From Phragmites australis (Eukaryota; Streptophyta; Magnoliopsida; Poales; Poaceae): a stretch of DNA of 64,000 nt. Positions 11,293 through 21,563 of this stretch are shown piece by piece. The DNA lies in contig NC_084937.1 of NCBI RefSeq assembly GCF_958298935.1, forward strand, positions 24,809,568 through 24,873,567, in the 5' to 3' direction. The position numbers and the translations under genes are program-made. A model generated the notes under the pieces. The model worked only from the letters and a program-made list of their open reading frames with translations, made no database searches and was not told the DNA's origin. How positions within the stretch are numbered: position 1 is the stretch's first letter; every line of letters starts with the position of its first letter.

Positions 11293-12225
11293 ATGCCGCC
11301 GCGCTCCCGCGCCGTCGCATCGAGGCTTGCGCTTCTCGTATCGCTCGCCTGCGCGCTGCTGCTGGTCGCGCCGTGCCATTGCGTCAACGAGCAGGGCCAG
11401 GCGCTGCTCCAATGGAAGGAGTCGCTGCGGCCGGCGGCCGGCGCGCTGGCGTCGTGGCGTGCCGCGGACGCGAGCCCGTGCCGGTGGTTCGGCGTGTCAT
11501 GCGACGCGCGCGGCGACGTCGTCGGGCTGAGCATCACGTCGGTGGACCTGCAGGGCCCGCTTCCCGCGAACCTGCAGACGCTGGCGTCCTCGCTGAAGAC
11601 GCTGGTGCTGTCCGGCACGAACCTCACCGGCTCTATCCCGAGGCAGCTCGGCGAGTACGGCGAGCTGACCACAGTTGACCTCAGCAAGAACCAGCTCACC
11701 GGCGCGATCCCCGCCGAGCTTTGCCGGCTCGCGAAGCTCCAGTCGCTCGCGCTCAACTCGAACTCCCTGCGCGGCGCCATCCCCGACGACATCGGCAACC
11801 TCACGAGCCTGACGTACCTCACGTTCTACGACAACGAGCTAAGCGGGCAAATCCCGGCGAGCATTGGCAACCTGAAGAAGCTGCAGGTGCTCCGCGCCGG
11901 CGGGAACCAGGGGATGAAGGGTCCGTTGCCGCCGGAGATCGGCGGCTGCAGCGACCTCACCATGCTCGGCCTAGCGGAGACCGGCGTCTCCGGGAGCCTC
12001 CCGGAGACGATCGGGCAACTCAAGAAGATCCAGACCATTGCCATCTACACCACTTTTCTCTCCGGCAGGATCCCGGAGTCCATCGGCAACTGCACCGAGC
12101 TCACCAGCCTGTACCTGTACCAGAATTCTCTCTCCGGACCGATACCGGCGCAGCTCGGCCAGCTCCGGATGACGAAGCTGCTACGGCGACCAAGCCGACG
12201 AGCAAGCTCTCGGAGATGGTGTTGA
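11293..12225 (+). CDS. 5' part of the receptor kinase reading frame, running into the LTR and stopping
   Basis: From the ATG at 11293 the frame encodes 292 host residues: the signal peptide, the LRRNT cap and about eight LRRs. It then continues for 18 residues of antisense LTR sequence to a TGA ending at 12225. If transcribed and polyadenylated in the element it would give a 310-residue secreted LRR fragment with no membrane anchor or kinase. Whether such a product exists cannot be told from sequence. Confidence 0.75.
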   Translation: MPPRSRAVASRLALLVSLACALLLVAPCHCVNEQGQALLQWKESLRPAAGALASWRAADASPCRWFGVSCDARGDVVGLSITSVDLQGPLPANLQTLASSLKTLVLSGTNLTGSIPRQLGEYGELTTVDLSKNQLTGAIPAELCRLAKLQSLALNSNSLRGAIPDDIGNLTSLTYLTFYDNELSGQIPASIGNLKKLQVLRAGGNQGMKGPLPPEIGGCSDLTMLGLAETGVSGSLPETIGQLKKIQTIAIYTTFLSGRIPESIGNCTELTSLYLYQNSLSGPIPAQLGQLRMTKLLRRPSRRASSRRWC

Positions 12226-12564
12226 CAGTTGCGACACAGAGGAAACACAACGATCTTTTTGTGCCGCCCAACCGAACGACTTTTCTGGTTTATGATTGCA
12301 AACTAAATAGGCAACAAACTGCAGCGGATCGTGACTCCGCCATGCGCGCCACGGCCTGTCCACGACGTGCGCCATCCCGCACGTCCAGCTCGTGCCACGC
12401 GACTCGGGCTGCTTTGACGCGAACAGCGCGCCTCAAGCAACTAACAAGCAACTAACTCTCGGCTGAAAAACAACGGACCGTGAGCACTATGCTAAGCTAG
12501 GAAATAACAGCTACGCTACAACTGAAAGCATAATTGACGCACAGGATTACAGGAAATCCTAACA
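12170..12564 (-). repeat. 3' LTR of the Copia element (395 bp)
   Basis: It starts TGACGAAG and ends ATCCTAACA on the plus strand, so on the element strand it starts TGTTAGGAT and ends CTTCGTCA. It lies directly against host sequence at 12169. Its promoter, if active, points toward the 5' part of the receptor kinase in antisense. Confidence 0.95.
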
Positions 12565-12576
12565 GTCTTCCCCCTA
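12565..12576 (-). other. polypurine tract of the Copia element
   Basis: On the element strand a purine run (TAGGGGGAAGAC) directly precedes the 3' LTR start TGTTAG. This is the expected site for plus-strand priming. Confidence 0.8.
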
Positions 12577-12579
12577 ATC

Positions 12580-14175
12580 CTAGTGCACCGGCTTTATCTC
12601 CTGAAGGCCAATCTTCGGACGAAGCTCCAGGAACTTGACTCGAGGAAGAGCCTTGGTCAGAAAATCCGCCAGTTGAGCCTCCGTACCAACATACGTGAGC
12701 TCGATTCTTCCATCATCCACACACTCTCGAATGAAATGAAACCGAGTGTCGATATGCTTACTTCGATCGTGGTGGACGGGATTTTTGCTGAGGGAGATGG
12801 CAGACTTGTTGTCCACCTGAAGTGTCGGAGGTCTAGCTGCTTCACCGATTATCTCGCTCAGAAGACGTGCGAGCCAGACACCCTGACATGCCGCGGATGC
12901 GGCTGCAATGTATTCCGCTTCGCAGGAGGAAAGGGCCACGACCCTCTGCTTCTGCGATTGCCAGCTGACCGGGCTCTCATTGAGGAAGAAGAGAACGCCG
13001 GACGTGCTCTTGCGGTCGTCGATGTCGCCGCTCAAGTCACTGTCGCTGTAGCCGGCGAGGGTGAGGGGCTCGCCATGCCCCTTTCTGTAGTGACACCCCA
13101 CATTAGGAGTGCCGGCAATGTAGCGGAGGATGTGCTTGACGGCGGCGAGGTGGTCTTCACGCGGAGCTTCCATGAATCTGCTCACATAGCCCACGGCGAA
13201 GGTGATGTCGGGCCGGGTGTGAGTCAGGTACCGCAGGCTTCCCACGATGCTCCGGAACTTGGTGGCGTCCACCGGGTCTGCTGTACTCTGCTTGCTGAGC
13301 TTCAGCTTGGGCTCCATCGGCGTCGAGCATGGGTTGCAGTCGGCCATGCCGCCGTTCTCCAGAATCTTGCGAGCATACGCCGACTGGCTGATGAACATCC
13401 CCTCTGCGCCCTGCCGGACCTCGATGCCGAGGTAGTAGCTGAGTAACCCGAGGTCACTCATCTTGAACTCGTCGTGCATCTGCCGCTTGAACCGGCTGAT
13501 CTCAGCCGCCGAGGACCCGGTGATGATGAGGTCATCCACGTACACGCCGACGATGAGCCGCGAGGACCCCATGCCGCGTCCGTAGACAGCATGCTCGGAG
13601 CTGCTGCGGTGGAAGTCGAGTCTTGCCAGCGTGTCGTCGAGCTTCGCGTTCCAGGCTTTTGGAGCCTGACGGAGGCCATAGAGAGCTTTATGCAAGCGAT
13701 ACACTTTGTGCGCCTCCTTGCCGAGGGTGAACCCCGGCGGCTGCTCGACGTAGACCTCCTCGTTCAGCACCCCGTTGAGAAAGGCGCTTTTTACGTCCAT
13801 GTGATGGATTTCCCACCCATGGTGGGCGGCGACGGCGAGAAGGAGCCGCACTGACTCCATGCGCGCCACAGGAGCAAAAACTTCCTCGAAGTCGATCCCC
13901 GGGCGCTGTACGTACCCCTTGGCGACCAAGCGCGCTTTGTACTTGGCGATGGCACCGTTCTCGTCACGCTTGAGTTTAAACACCCACTTGAGGCCTATAG
14001 ACCGATGTCCTGCAGGAAGGTCAGTCAGGGTCCATGTCTCGTTGTCGTCGATGGACTTCAGCTCCTCCATCATGGCGCGGCGCCAACATTCAAGCTTCTC
14101 TGCTTCCCTCAACGTGGCGGGCTCATCTGCCGAGGTGAACAGGAGGTCCCCGGCGTCCAGAACCCGTGACGCCAA
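12580..14175 (-). CDS. Copia pol 3' part: reverse transcriptase and RNase H
   Basis: The 531-codon open frame is out of register with the upstream gag-pol frame. Reverse transcriptase motifs include [23 protein letters not shown] and the catalytic YVDD. RNase H motifs follow: [23 protein letters not shown], and [12 protein letters not shown] with the [12 protein letters not shown] block. The frame ends 15 bp before the polypurine tract, as expected. The domains look intact. The shift separating it from the integrase lies in a ten-base C run at 14304-14313 (plus strand). Confidence 0.93.
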   Translation of the reverse strand: MASRVLDAGDLLFTSADEPATLREAEKLECWRRAMMEELKSIDDNETWTLTDLPAGHRSIGLKWVFKLKRDENGAIAKYKARLVAKGYVQRPGIDFEEVFAPVARMESVRLLLAVAAHHGWEIHHMDVKSAFLNGVLNEEVYVEQPPGFTLGKEAHKVYRLHKALYGLRQAPKAWNAKLDDTLARLDFHRSSSEHAVYGRGMGSSRLIVGVYVDDLIITGSSAAEISRFKRQMHDEFKMSDLGLLSYYLGIEVRQGAEGMFISQSAYARKILENGGMADCNPCSTPMEPKLKLSKQSTADPVDATKFRSIVGSLRYLTHTRPDITFAVGYVSRFMEAPREDHLAAVKHILRYIAGTPNVGCHYRKGHGEPLTLAGYSDSDLSGDIDDRKSTSGVLFFLNESPVSWQSQKQRVVALSSCEAEYIAAASAACQGVWLARLLSEIIGEAARPPTLQVDNKSAISLSKNPVHHDRSKHIDTRFHFIRECVDDGRIELTYVGTEAQLADFLTKALPRVKFLELRPKIGLQEIKPVH

Positions 14176-14813
14176 GCCAGGTGGTGATGAGGAGCCGAGA
14201 AGGTTGTCAAGGGCCCTGAGCCGGAGTGGGGCGTCGTTGTGGTCCGCGTCCAGGTCCAGCGTCCCAGACGATGGTGGCGATGCCGCTCCCGCCGGTGGCG
14301 TGGCCCCCCCCCCGCAGGGGTTGTCGGCGTTGCTGGAGCAGGCTCGGGGAAACTTGGGTCGGCGCTCGTGCTCGAACCGTGTCCAGGCTGCACGGGCGGC
14401 GCGCTCGGGGTGCTTACCACACCCTCGGTGTCGTCGTGCACCCAGGGACTTCCCGGCTCGAAGGAGAACAGGTCCGGGATGTCAGCGTCCGCAGCGCCGG
14501 CACCCCAGTCCCACTGAGCTTGTTCGTCGAAGACGATGTCGCGGGAGACATGGACGCGTCCGCTCGCCGGGTCATACACCCGATACGCCTTGGACCCTGA
14601 CTCGTACCCGACGAAGATCATCGGTGTCGAACGGTCATCCAGCTTCTTCAGATGCGGGCGTGTGTTCTTGACGTGCGCGACGCAGCCGAAGGTTCTGAGG
14701 AAATGAACTGCAGGTTTTGACCCGTACCATACCTCGTAGGGGGTCTTGCCGGCGACGCTCGTGGTCGGCGCGCGGTTGAGCAGGAACACCGCTGTGGCGA
14801 CCGCTTCCCCCAA
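14109..14813 (-). CDS. Copia pol middle part: integrase C-terminal region and linker
   Basis: This open frame continues the integrase from the RNRAPT-type motif ([11 protein letters not shown]) through the [10 protein letters not shown] and FGCVAHV blocks typical of the Copia integrase C-terminus, up to the Pro/Gly-rich linker. It is bounded by the two apparent one-base shifts: the C5 run at 14807-14811 upstream and the C10 run at 14304-14313 downstream. Beyond the second shift the reading is out of frame and meaningless. Confidence 0.85.
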   Translation of the reverse strand: MGEAVATAVFLLNRAPTTSVAGKTPYEVWYGSKPAVHFLRTFGCVAHVKNTRPHLKKLDDRSTPMIFVGYESGSKAYRVYDPASGRVHVSRDIVFDEQAQWDWGAGAADADIPDLFSFEPGSPWVHDDTEGVVSTPSAPPVQPGHGSSTSADPSFPEPAPATPTTPAGGGPRHRRERHRHHRLGRWTWTRTTTTPHSGSGPLTTFSAPHHHLAWRHGFWTPGTSCSPRQMSPPR

Positions 14814-16930
14814 AACTTGCCCGGAAGCGCCTTTGCCTTCAGCATGCAGCGCGCCATGGCAGCGACGCTCTGGTTGCGCCTTTCCACGACTCCGTTTTGC
14901 TGAGGCGAGTAGGGGGCTGTGAGGTGTCGCCGGACCCCCTTCTCAGCACAGTAGTCGCCGAACTCGACGGAGGTAAACTCCCCGCCGCGGTCAGTCCGGA
15001 GTGTCTTGAGTTTGCGGCCGGACTCCATCTCGGCCATCGCCAGGAAGGCCTTGATCGCGCCCGAAGCTTGATCCTTGCTGGCAAGGAGGATGAGCCACGT
15101 ATAGCGACTCAAGTCATCCACGAGCAGCAGAAAATAGCGATTTCCGCTCGGCGTCGTGGGCGTGATGGGGCCACAGATGTCGGCGTGGACGAGGTCGAGG
15201 AGGCCCGGCGCGCGGTACAGGGCTTGAGCGGGGAACGGGTTTCGACGTTGCTTGCCAGCGAGACAGCTGTCACACACTTGCTCCACCGGGTCGACTAGAG
15301 GAACACCGCGCACCATGTCCTGCTGCACCAGTTTGCGTAGTGCTCTGAAGCTTATGTGCCCATACCTGGAGTGCCACAGCCATGCCGCCTCGGTGCACCG
15401 TGTGGATAGGCACACCGGCGGGGTGATCTGCAGCTGCAGAGAGTACAAGCGACTTGAAGAGCGTCGCACGCGCGCGAGGAGCCGTCGGTCGTGGTCCCGG
15501 ATCCGCATGACGCCGTCGCGGATCAGAACTTCGCAGCCAGTCTCATCGAGCTGGCCCACGCTAATCAGATTGGCGGTGAGCCGCGAGATGAAGTAGACGC
15601 CTGTGAGCGCGCGATGTTCTCCCGTCTTGCAGGCGAACAGGATGGTGCCGCGCCCTTCGATGTTGACGACGGAGCCGTCGCCGAACTTCACAGTGCCGTG
15701 GACCGTCGTGTCGAGCTCGGCGAAGGCGGAGCGTGCGCCGGTCATGTGATTCGTGGCGCCGGTGTCGAGATACCACTTGACGTCGAGGTGGTCGTCCTTC
15801 CGGTCCAGCTGGGCGAACACCTTCGCCTCAACGACCTGGACAGGAGCTGATCGCGGCGGGGACATCGGCACGGGTGCGGAACGCGGGCACGTCGGGGACG
15901 GCGCGTCGAGATGGGCGGTTGCCATCAACAGAGTAGGTTCATCGTCCTCCTCCTTGGCAATGTGTGCCTCCCCGCGGGCCTGGTCCCTCTTCTTGGAATG
16001 GCACTCCTTCTCCCAATGCCCCAGCTTACCGCAATAGTTGCACTTGGTGTCGCGTGTGGCCTTGCCGTCTCCACCAGCCGAGTTGTTGCCTGTGGACGAT
16101 TTCCGGCGGGGTGGACGGCGACGTTGGCCCTCCGACTTGCCAGGCTTGGACGATCCTTCCCCCTGCTGCCGCTGCTTCATACGGGCCGCCCAGCCTTCCT
16201 CGGAGAGGTACAACTTGCCGTGGGCGGTGAGCTGCGACGGTGGTGTCTCGTGTCGATCCTCGGAGGCCTTCAGGCGACCCGTGACCTCCTCAATCGTCAG
16301 CGTGGAGAGATCGAGGAGGGTCTCAATGGCGATCGCGACCTGCGTGAATTTTGGTGGCACGGCGCGAAGATACCTGGCGGCGGCCTTGTGCTCGGGTTCG
16401 GGGTCGCCGAGGATCTGCAGCTGGTTCACCAAACCGGAGAGGCGCGTGGCGAACTCGTTGACAGTTTCACCCTCTCGGAAGGTGATGGCCTCGTACTCGC
16501 GGCGGAGGCGCTGTGCCGTGGACTTGCGGATGCGTTCATCCCCGACGTGCGCCGTCTTGATGCACTCCCACGCGCCGTGTGCACTCTTCCGAGCGAGGCT
16601 GGACATCATGTCCAGCGGTACGGCGCGCAAGATGGCCTCCAGCGCGTGCTTGTCGTCGAGGGGATTGTCGGTGCCGTGTTCGATCGCGTCCCAGAGGCCG
16701 CGCGCCTGGAGCATGACCTCCATTAGCAACGACCACTCGGGGTAGTTGGATTTGGTGAGCTGCGGCCACGATCCGCTGGTCTCGCGGACGACACGCTCCT
16801 GGACGACAATGCGCTCGGTGTGGCGACGTAGCGGGCGGCGACGCGGTGGCGACGGTGACTCGCGGCGTCCGCTGTTCGACGGTGTGCGGGAGTGGCTCCC
16901 GGACGCCGGAAGTGACGACATCTCTCTCAC
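14648..16930 (-). CDS. Copia gag-protease-integrase
   Basis: The 760-codon frame starts near the primer site. Parts in order: Gag (UBN2-type, about residues 50-230); a CCHC zinc knuckle CNYCGKLGHWEKEC near 297; the aspartic protease motif WYLDTGATNHMTG near 385; a GAG-pre-integrase segment with HSRYGH and CDSCLAGKQ (HHCC zinc fold); and the integrase core with ADICGP, the RTDRGGEFTS Asp near 648 and PYSPQQNGVVER. The last ~40 residues are out of frame after a one-base shift in the C5 run at 14807-14811. Confidence 0.93.
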   Translation of the reverse strand: MREMSSLPASGSHSRTPSNSGRRESPSPPRRRPLRRHTERIVVQERVVRETSGSWPQLTKSNYPEWSLLMEVMLQARGLWDAIEHGTDNPLDDKHALEAILRAVPLDMMSSLARKSAHGAWECIKTAHVGDERIRKSTAQRLRREYEAITFREGETVNEFATRLSGLVNQLQILGDPEPEHKAAARYLRAVPPKFTQVAIAIETLLDLSTLTIEEVTGRLKASEDRHETPPSQLTAHGKLYLSEEGWAARMKQRQQGEGSSKPGKSEGQRRRPPRRKSSTGNNSAGGDGKATRDTKCNYCGKLGHWEKECHSKKRDQARGEAHIAKEEDDEPTLLMATAHLDAPSPTCPRSAPVPMSPPRSAPVQVVEAKVFAQLDRKDDHLDVKWYLDTGATNHMTGARSAFAELDTTVHGTVKFGDGSVVNIEGRGTILFACKTGEHRALTGVYFISRLTANLISVGQLDETGCEVLIRDGVMRIRDHDRRLLARVRRSSSRLYSLQLQITPPVCLSTRCTEAAWLWHSRYGHISFRALRKLVQQDMVRGVPLVDPVEQVCDSCLAGKQRRNPFPAQALYRAPGLLDLVHADICGPITPTTPSGNRYFLLLVDDLSRYTWLILLASKDQASGAIKAFLAMAEMESGRKLKTLRTDRGGEFTSVEFGDYCAEKGVRRHLTAPYSPQQNGVVERRNQSVAAMARCMLKAKALPGKFWGKRSPQRCSCSTARRPRASPARPPTRYGTGQNLQFISSEPSAASRTSRTHARI

Positions 16931-16947
16931 TCCCTGGAACGGTTATG

Positions 16948-16959
16948 GCTCTGGTACCA
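16948..16959 (-). other. primer binding site (initiator tRNA-Met)
   Basis: On the element strand TGGTACCAGAGC lies two bases inside the 5' LTR. It is complementary to the 3' end of initiator methionine tRNA (usual form TGGTATCAGAGC), the standard Copia primer site. Confidence 0.9.
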
Positions 16960-16961
16960 AA

Positions 16962-17356
16962 TGACGAAGCTGCTACGGCGACCAAGCCGACGAGCAAGCT
17001 CTCGGAGATGGTGTTGACAGTTGCGACACAGAGGAAACACAACGATCTTTTTGTGCCGCCCAACCGAACGACTTTTCTGGTTTATGATTGCAAACTAAAT
17101 AGGCAACAAACTGCAGCGGATCGTGACTCCGCCATGCGCGCCACGGCCTGTCCACGACGTGCGCCATCCCGCACGTCCAGCTCGTGCCACGCGACTCGGG
17201 CTGCTTTGACGCGAACAGCGCGCCTCAAGCAACTAACAAGCAACTAACTCTCGGCTGAAAAACAACGGACCGTGAGCACTATGCTAAGCTAGGAAATAAC
17301 AGCTACGCTACAACTGAAAGCATAATTGACGCACAGGATTACAGGAAATCCTAACA
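16962..17356 (-). repeat. 5' LTR of the Copia element (395 bp)
   Basis: It matches 12170-12564 with no difference seen by eye over the full 395 bp, and is followed on the plus strand by the CCGGA duplication and the resumed receptor kinase frame. Confidence 0.95.
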
Positions 17357-17361
17357 CCGGA

Positions 17362-19302
17362 AGCTGCAAACGTTGCTTCTGTGGCAGAACCAGCTCGTCG
17401 GCGCGATTCCGCCGGAGCTCGGGCAGTGCCAGGAGCTTACGCTCATTGATCTGTCACTGAATTCCCTTATCGGGAGCATACCGGCGAGTTTGGGCGAGCT
17501 GCCGAATCTCCAGCAGCTGCAGCTGAGCACGAATCAGCTGACCGGCGCCATCCCGCCGGAGCTCTCCAACTGCACGTCGCTGACGGACATCGAGGTCGAC
17601 AACAATGCGCTGTCCGGGGATATCCGCATTGATTTCCCGAGGCTGCGCAACCTCACCTTGTTCTACGCGTGGAAGAACCGGCTCACCGGCGGCGTGCCGG
17701 CGAGCCTCGCCGAGTGCCTGAGCCTGCAGGCGGTGGACCTGTCATACAACGACCTCACAGGCTCGATCCCCAAAGAGCTCTTCGGGCTCCAGAACTTGAC
17801 AAAGCTGCTGCTGCTGAACAACGAGTTATCCGGGTTTATACCGCCGGACATCGGCAATTGTACCAGTCTCTACCGGCTCCGGCTCAACGGCAACCGGCTG
17901 TCAGGCACCATACCCGCCGAAATAGGCAGCCTCAGTAACCTCAACTTTCTCGATATGAGCGAGAACCACCTTGTCGGGCCGGTGCCCGCGGTCATTTCAG
18001 GGTGTGTCAGCCTCCAGTTCCTCGACCTGCACTCAAATGCTCTGTCCGGAGCATTGCTGGACACGTTGCCGCGCAGTCTCCAGCTCATTGATATCTCAGA
18101 CAACCAGCTCGCCGGGCCGTTGAGCCACAGCATTGGGTCAATGCTGGAGCTGACGAAGCTGTACTTGGGAAAGAACCGGCTGACCGGCGGCATACCGCCG
18201 GAGCTCGGTTCTTGCGAGAAGCTCCAGCTGCTGGACCTCAGTGGCAATGCGTTCTCCGGAGGCATCCCTCCGGAGCTCGGAATGCTTCCATCGCTGGAGA
18301 TTTCACTAAACCTCAGTTACAACCGGCTCTCCGGGGACATACCGTCGCAGTTCACCAGCCTTGACAAGCTCGGCAGCCTCGACCTGTCGCACAACGAGCT
18401 GTCTGGGAGTCTTGAACCACTCGCGGCGTTGCAGAACCTCGTCACGCTCAACATCTCCTACAATGCCTTCTCCGGCGAGCTCCCGAACACTCCATTCTTC
18501 CAGAAGTTGCCCCTCAGCGACCTCGCCGGCAACCGCCACCTCATCGTCGGCGATGGCCCCGACGAGTCCTCCCGGCGCGGGGCCATATTGGCACTGAAGA
18601 TAGCCATGTCCGTCCTTGCGGCTGTCAGCGCCCTGCTCCTGGTGTCCGCCACCTACATGCTCGCCCGCACGCACCGCCGCGGCGGCGGCAACATCATCCA
18701 CGGCGAAGGCACGTGGGAGGTCACGCTGTACCAGAAGCTCGACATCACCATGGACGACGTGCTCCTCAGACTGACGTCCGCGAACGTGATCGGCACCGGC
18801 AGCTCGGGGGTCGTGTACAAGGTGGACACCTCCAACGGCTACACCCTTGCCGTCAAGAAGATGTGGTCGTCGGACGAGGCGACGTCCGCCGCGTTCCGCA
18901 GCGAGATCGCCGCCCTGGGCTCCATCCGCCATCGCAACATCGTGCGGCTCCTCGGGTGGGCCATGAACGGCGGCACCCTGCTGCTGTTCTACAACTACCT
19001 CCCCAACGGCAGCCTCAGCAGCCTCCTCCACGGCGGCCTCGCCAAGGGCGCGCCCGCGGACGAGTGGGGCGCGCGCTTCGAAGTTGCGCTTGGCATCGCC
19101 CACGCCGTCGCATACCTGCACCACGACTGCGTGCCGGCCATCCTGCACGGCGACGTGAAGTCCATGAACGTGCTGCTCGGCCCCGCGTACGAGCCGTACC
19201 TGGCCGACTTCGGCCTCGCCCGCGTCCTGTCCGCGGCGTCCTCCAAGTTCGACGCCACCAAGCAGCCCCGTATCGCCGGCTCGTACGGGTACATCGCACC
19301 AG
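17362..19302 (+). CDS. 3' part of receptor kinase exon 1: LRRs, membrane segment and most of the kinase
   Basis: This open segment resumes directly after the second target duplication, in the frame expected if the element is removed. The AAG codon is split between 12169 and 17362. It carries about 13 LRRs, the juxtamembrane region and the kinase up to GYIAP. The exon ends at CCAG|GTCAGA. It has no ATG at a sensible start of its own, so the product depends on the disrupted 5' part. Confidence 0.85.
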
Positions 19303-19400
19303 GTCAGAATTTTGCTACTCCTCTCGTGCACTTGTTCATAATTCTACGATTGTTGAATTTGCAACAACTTTTGTGACATTTTGATGTATTTTTCAAGCAG

Positions 19401-19873
19401 AGTACGCGTCGATGCAGCGGATCAGCGAGAAGAGCGACGTGTACAGCTTTGGCGTGGTGGTGCTCGAGATTCTAACGGGCCGGCACCCGCTTGACCCGAC
19501 GCTGCCCGGCGGCGCGCACCTGGTGCAGTGGGTGCGCGAGCACGTGCAGGAGAAGCGCGACGCGTCCGAGCTCCTGGACGCGCGGCTCAGGGGCAGCGCC
19601 TCGGAGGCGGACGCGCACGAGATGCGGCAGGTGCTGTCCGTGGCCGCGCTCTGCGTGTCGCACCGCGCAGACGACCGGCCCGCGATGAAGGACGTCGCGG
19701 CGCTGCTCAGGGAGATCAGGCGCCCCGCGCCCGGGGACGACGCGAAGCAGCAGCCGTCCGTGGTGTCTGCTGCAGCCGCCGCGCCCACGCCTGCGCCGGC
19801 CCTGGCGGCGTCACCTGTGCGGAGCTCGCACTCGACGAGCTGCTCGTTCGCCGTGTCAGACTACTCTGCCTGA
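19401..19873 (+). CDS. receptor kinase exon 2: kinase C-lobe and C-terminal tail
   Basis: It starts after TTTCAAGCAG and reads EYASMQRISEKSDVYSFGVVVLE, so it supplies the APE-equivalent PEY and the DVYSFG helix F motif. The RPAMKDVAALL segment ends the C-lobe. A low-complexity Ala/Pro/Ser tail follows to the stop (TGA 19871-19873). The 98-bp intron before it is typical in size and position for the family. Confidence 0.9.
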
Positions 19874-21240
19874 CGGATTGCAGAATTTTGTAATTGTAGT
19901 TAGCTAAGTAAATTAGCGTTTAGCAAGCCATAAATCATTGTTGATTGTGCTACTGGCAATGCTGTACTTAGGCATATTTGACCCCTGTACATTAACCTGA
20001 GCTTGTCATCACCTTGTCGCCCCAGCCTATTCAAATTCCAAGCATCTGTTCACATAATCGGAGCAGAGTACCAATACAGATTATCTCATTCAAACAGTGT
20101 CACGAACGAACAAGCAATGACTCTAGCACAAGCATCATTTTTGATCCTTCGATGCTGAGGCTGGGATTATTTCCCATTGGATGAGAGGGCACACACAGGA
20201 GCAGCAGCAGGGCAGTGCGCTCTTTCGCAACCGAGACGGAGCCGCGCCTATTGGCTGGATTCAAACAGATGTTCTTGCCGCTTGCCAATGATTGGGCACT
20301 CGCATTCATCAGGCGTCGGTTACTGTCCAAGTGCCATGCTTTTGGAATGATTCCTCGCCTGATCGTGATCGACCGTGCGCTTCTCTCTGCTGCAGTTGGC
20401 ATGTCCGTTTCGTACCGACGAGACGGGACCGTCTCACCACTAATGATGTGTGACCAGTGTTCCGGATAAGAGCAACAAATCCATGTCCACGCTTCATGCT
20501 CCCTACGGTCACTTGCAATTGTCGCTGCTCGTCTTTGTTTCTGTAGAGTGATTCAAAGAAAAAAGAGTGATGATATACTTTAGGCATCTAAAAATAATAT
20601 ATTTTCATTCGGTGACGTCCTCGGTCATCGGATTCAACCAAACGGTTAGAATTTTCTCTTCTTCCTTTAGCCGTCGCTCTCTCTCTTTCTCATTGTGTCC
20701 CCTAGTCCCATCGCTCGCCTTTACCTCTGCCCTTACCCGTGTCATCTACCACCCTCCTTCACCCGTCTCCAGTGACGCCCCGCTACCTCACCACTCCGCA
20801 CCCGCCTTCTCCGCAGAGCCGCCCCCTCCTCTGACCTTTTCTAAGCTCGACGACGAAAGAAGGCCCCTCTCCTCCCCTCCAATCAACCAACCACCGAGAG
20901 CTATCACCTAAGCGCACCTCCAATTTTAGGCATATGAAATTTAGGACAGGTGAAAAAAAAGTTTCGATCTCTGTTTTTTCTTTCTTTGAGGGAATGATTT
21001 CGGTCTCTGCTGCTGCCCGTGAGCGCAATTTCGAATATGGGCCGACTGGCTGTAATTTATTGGGGCGCCACTTGGGCCTTTTGTGTCATGGGCCTGGATT
21101 TTCTTGATGGGCTGAACTTCCATTTCTAGGCCAACCCAACATATACTTCATCTTCTTTGACAGGAGCCCCACAAGGCAACCAAACAGCTAGTGCTACTTC
21201 GCGATCGTTTGAAATTTCGAATTCAAACCGTTTGGGATAT
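19874..21240. other. 3' flank of the receptor kinase and unassigned DNA
   Basis: The receptor kinase 3' UTR should occupy the first few hundred bases. Open stretches at 20100-20590 on both strands show no recognised domain. A cluster of GGGCC/GGCCCA motifs at 21040-21135 resembles a plant promoter but no gene follows on either side that I can define. Confidence 0.3.
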
Positions 21241-21495
21241 ATACTACTCTATAAAATAGATAATACTTTATAGTTAAACATAAATATTAAAGTAAAATAT
21301 AAAATAATTATTTTATCATTTTTTAATATCATTTATTACATGAGAAATGAGGTCTCATTGAGAAGGAAGTTACTTAATAAAGGCAGTAAGATTAAAATCT
21401 TAGACTAAAGTTACCACAAAATTGTAGAACATCGTATATTTTGAATATTATTGATGAGACTAAAATATTATTTATTTTAAAACAGAGAGAGTACA
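21241..21495. mobile_element. Stowaway-like MITE (approximate)
   Basis: AT-rich, with related ends: TACTACTCTATAAAAT at the left and TTTTAAAACAGAGAGAGTA at the right. These are reverse-complementary in outline, and TA dinucleotides at the edges fit Tc1/Mariner-type MITEs. Divergence is high and the ends are approximate. Confidence 0.4.
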
Positions 21496-21563
21496 TGATA
21501 TCTCAACCGGAACATGGATATTCAGACGGAGATGGATGGAGGAGCAGAAAGAGATGGGAGGGG

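Larger units (their letters stand above)
12170..17356 (-). mobile_element. young Ty1-copia LTR retrotransposon inserted in the receptor kinase gene
   Basis: The element is 5187 bp, bounded by TG..CA and flanked by a perfect 5-bp duplication CCGGA (12165-12169 and 17357-17361). LTRs of 395 bp lie at 12170-12564 and 16962-17356, and I see no difference between them by eye. The internal order on the minus strand is primer site, gag, protease, integrase, reverse transcriptase, RNase H, polypurine tract. Integrase before reverse transcriptase is diagnostic of Ty1-copia. The single gag-pol frame is broken by two one-base shifts, each in a G homopolymer on the coding strand. Identical LTRs mean the insertion is very recent. 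The frame breaks mean it either moved with help from another copy or carries sequence errors. Confidence 0.96.
11293..19873 (+). pseudogene. LRR receptor-like kinase (subfamily XI, RGI/SKM2-like), disrupted by a Copia element
   Basis: Without the insertion at 12170-17361 the coding parts 11293-12169, 17362-19302 and 19401-19873 sum to 3291 nt, exactly 1097 codons including the TGA, with no internal stop. Order of parts: signal peptide (residues 1-30), LRRNT with a CxWxGVxC-like pair (SPCRWFGVSCD), roughly 22 plant-type LRRs, a membrane segment near residues 702-728, and a kinase domain from about 760. Kinase motifs are the glycine loop IGTGSSGVVY, LAVKKM, catalytic loop HGDVKSMNVLL (HGD rather than HRD, as in the RGI4/SKM2 clade) and ADFGLARV. 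The only intron sits at GYIAP|EYAS, the conserved subfamily XI site (donor CAG|GTCAGA, acceptor CAAGCAG). Family members bind secreted peptides such as RGF or CLE at the plasma membrane. The element makes this copy non-functional as a receptor. Assignment to a particular RGI member is inference. Confidence 0.93.

Noticed and set aside
12583..13446. 287-codon plus-strand ORF
   Set aside because: Antisense shadow of the Copia reverse transcriptase/RNase H in GC-rich sequence; no domain of its own.
15911..16745. Two overlapping plus-strand ORFs of 271 and 235 codons
   Set aside because: Opposite strand of Copia gag; no recognisable domain.
18306..19331. 341-codon minus-strand ORF
   Set aside because: Antisense shadow of the receptor kinase exon, open only because of GC-rich third positions.
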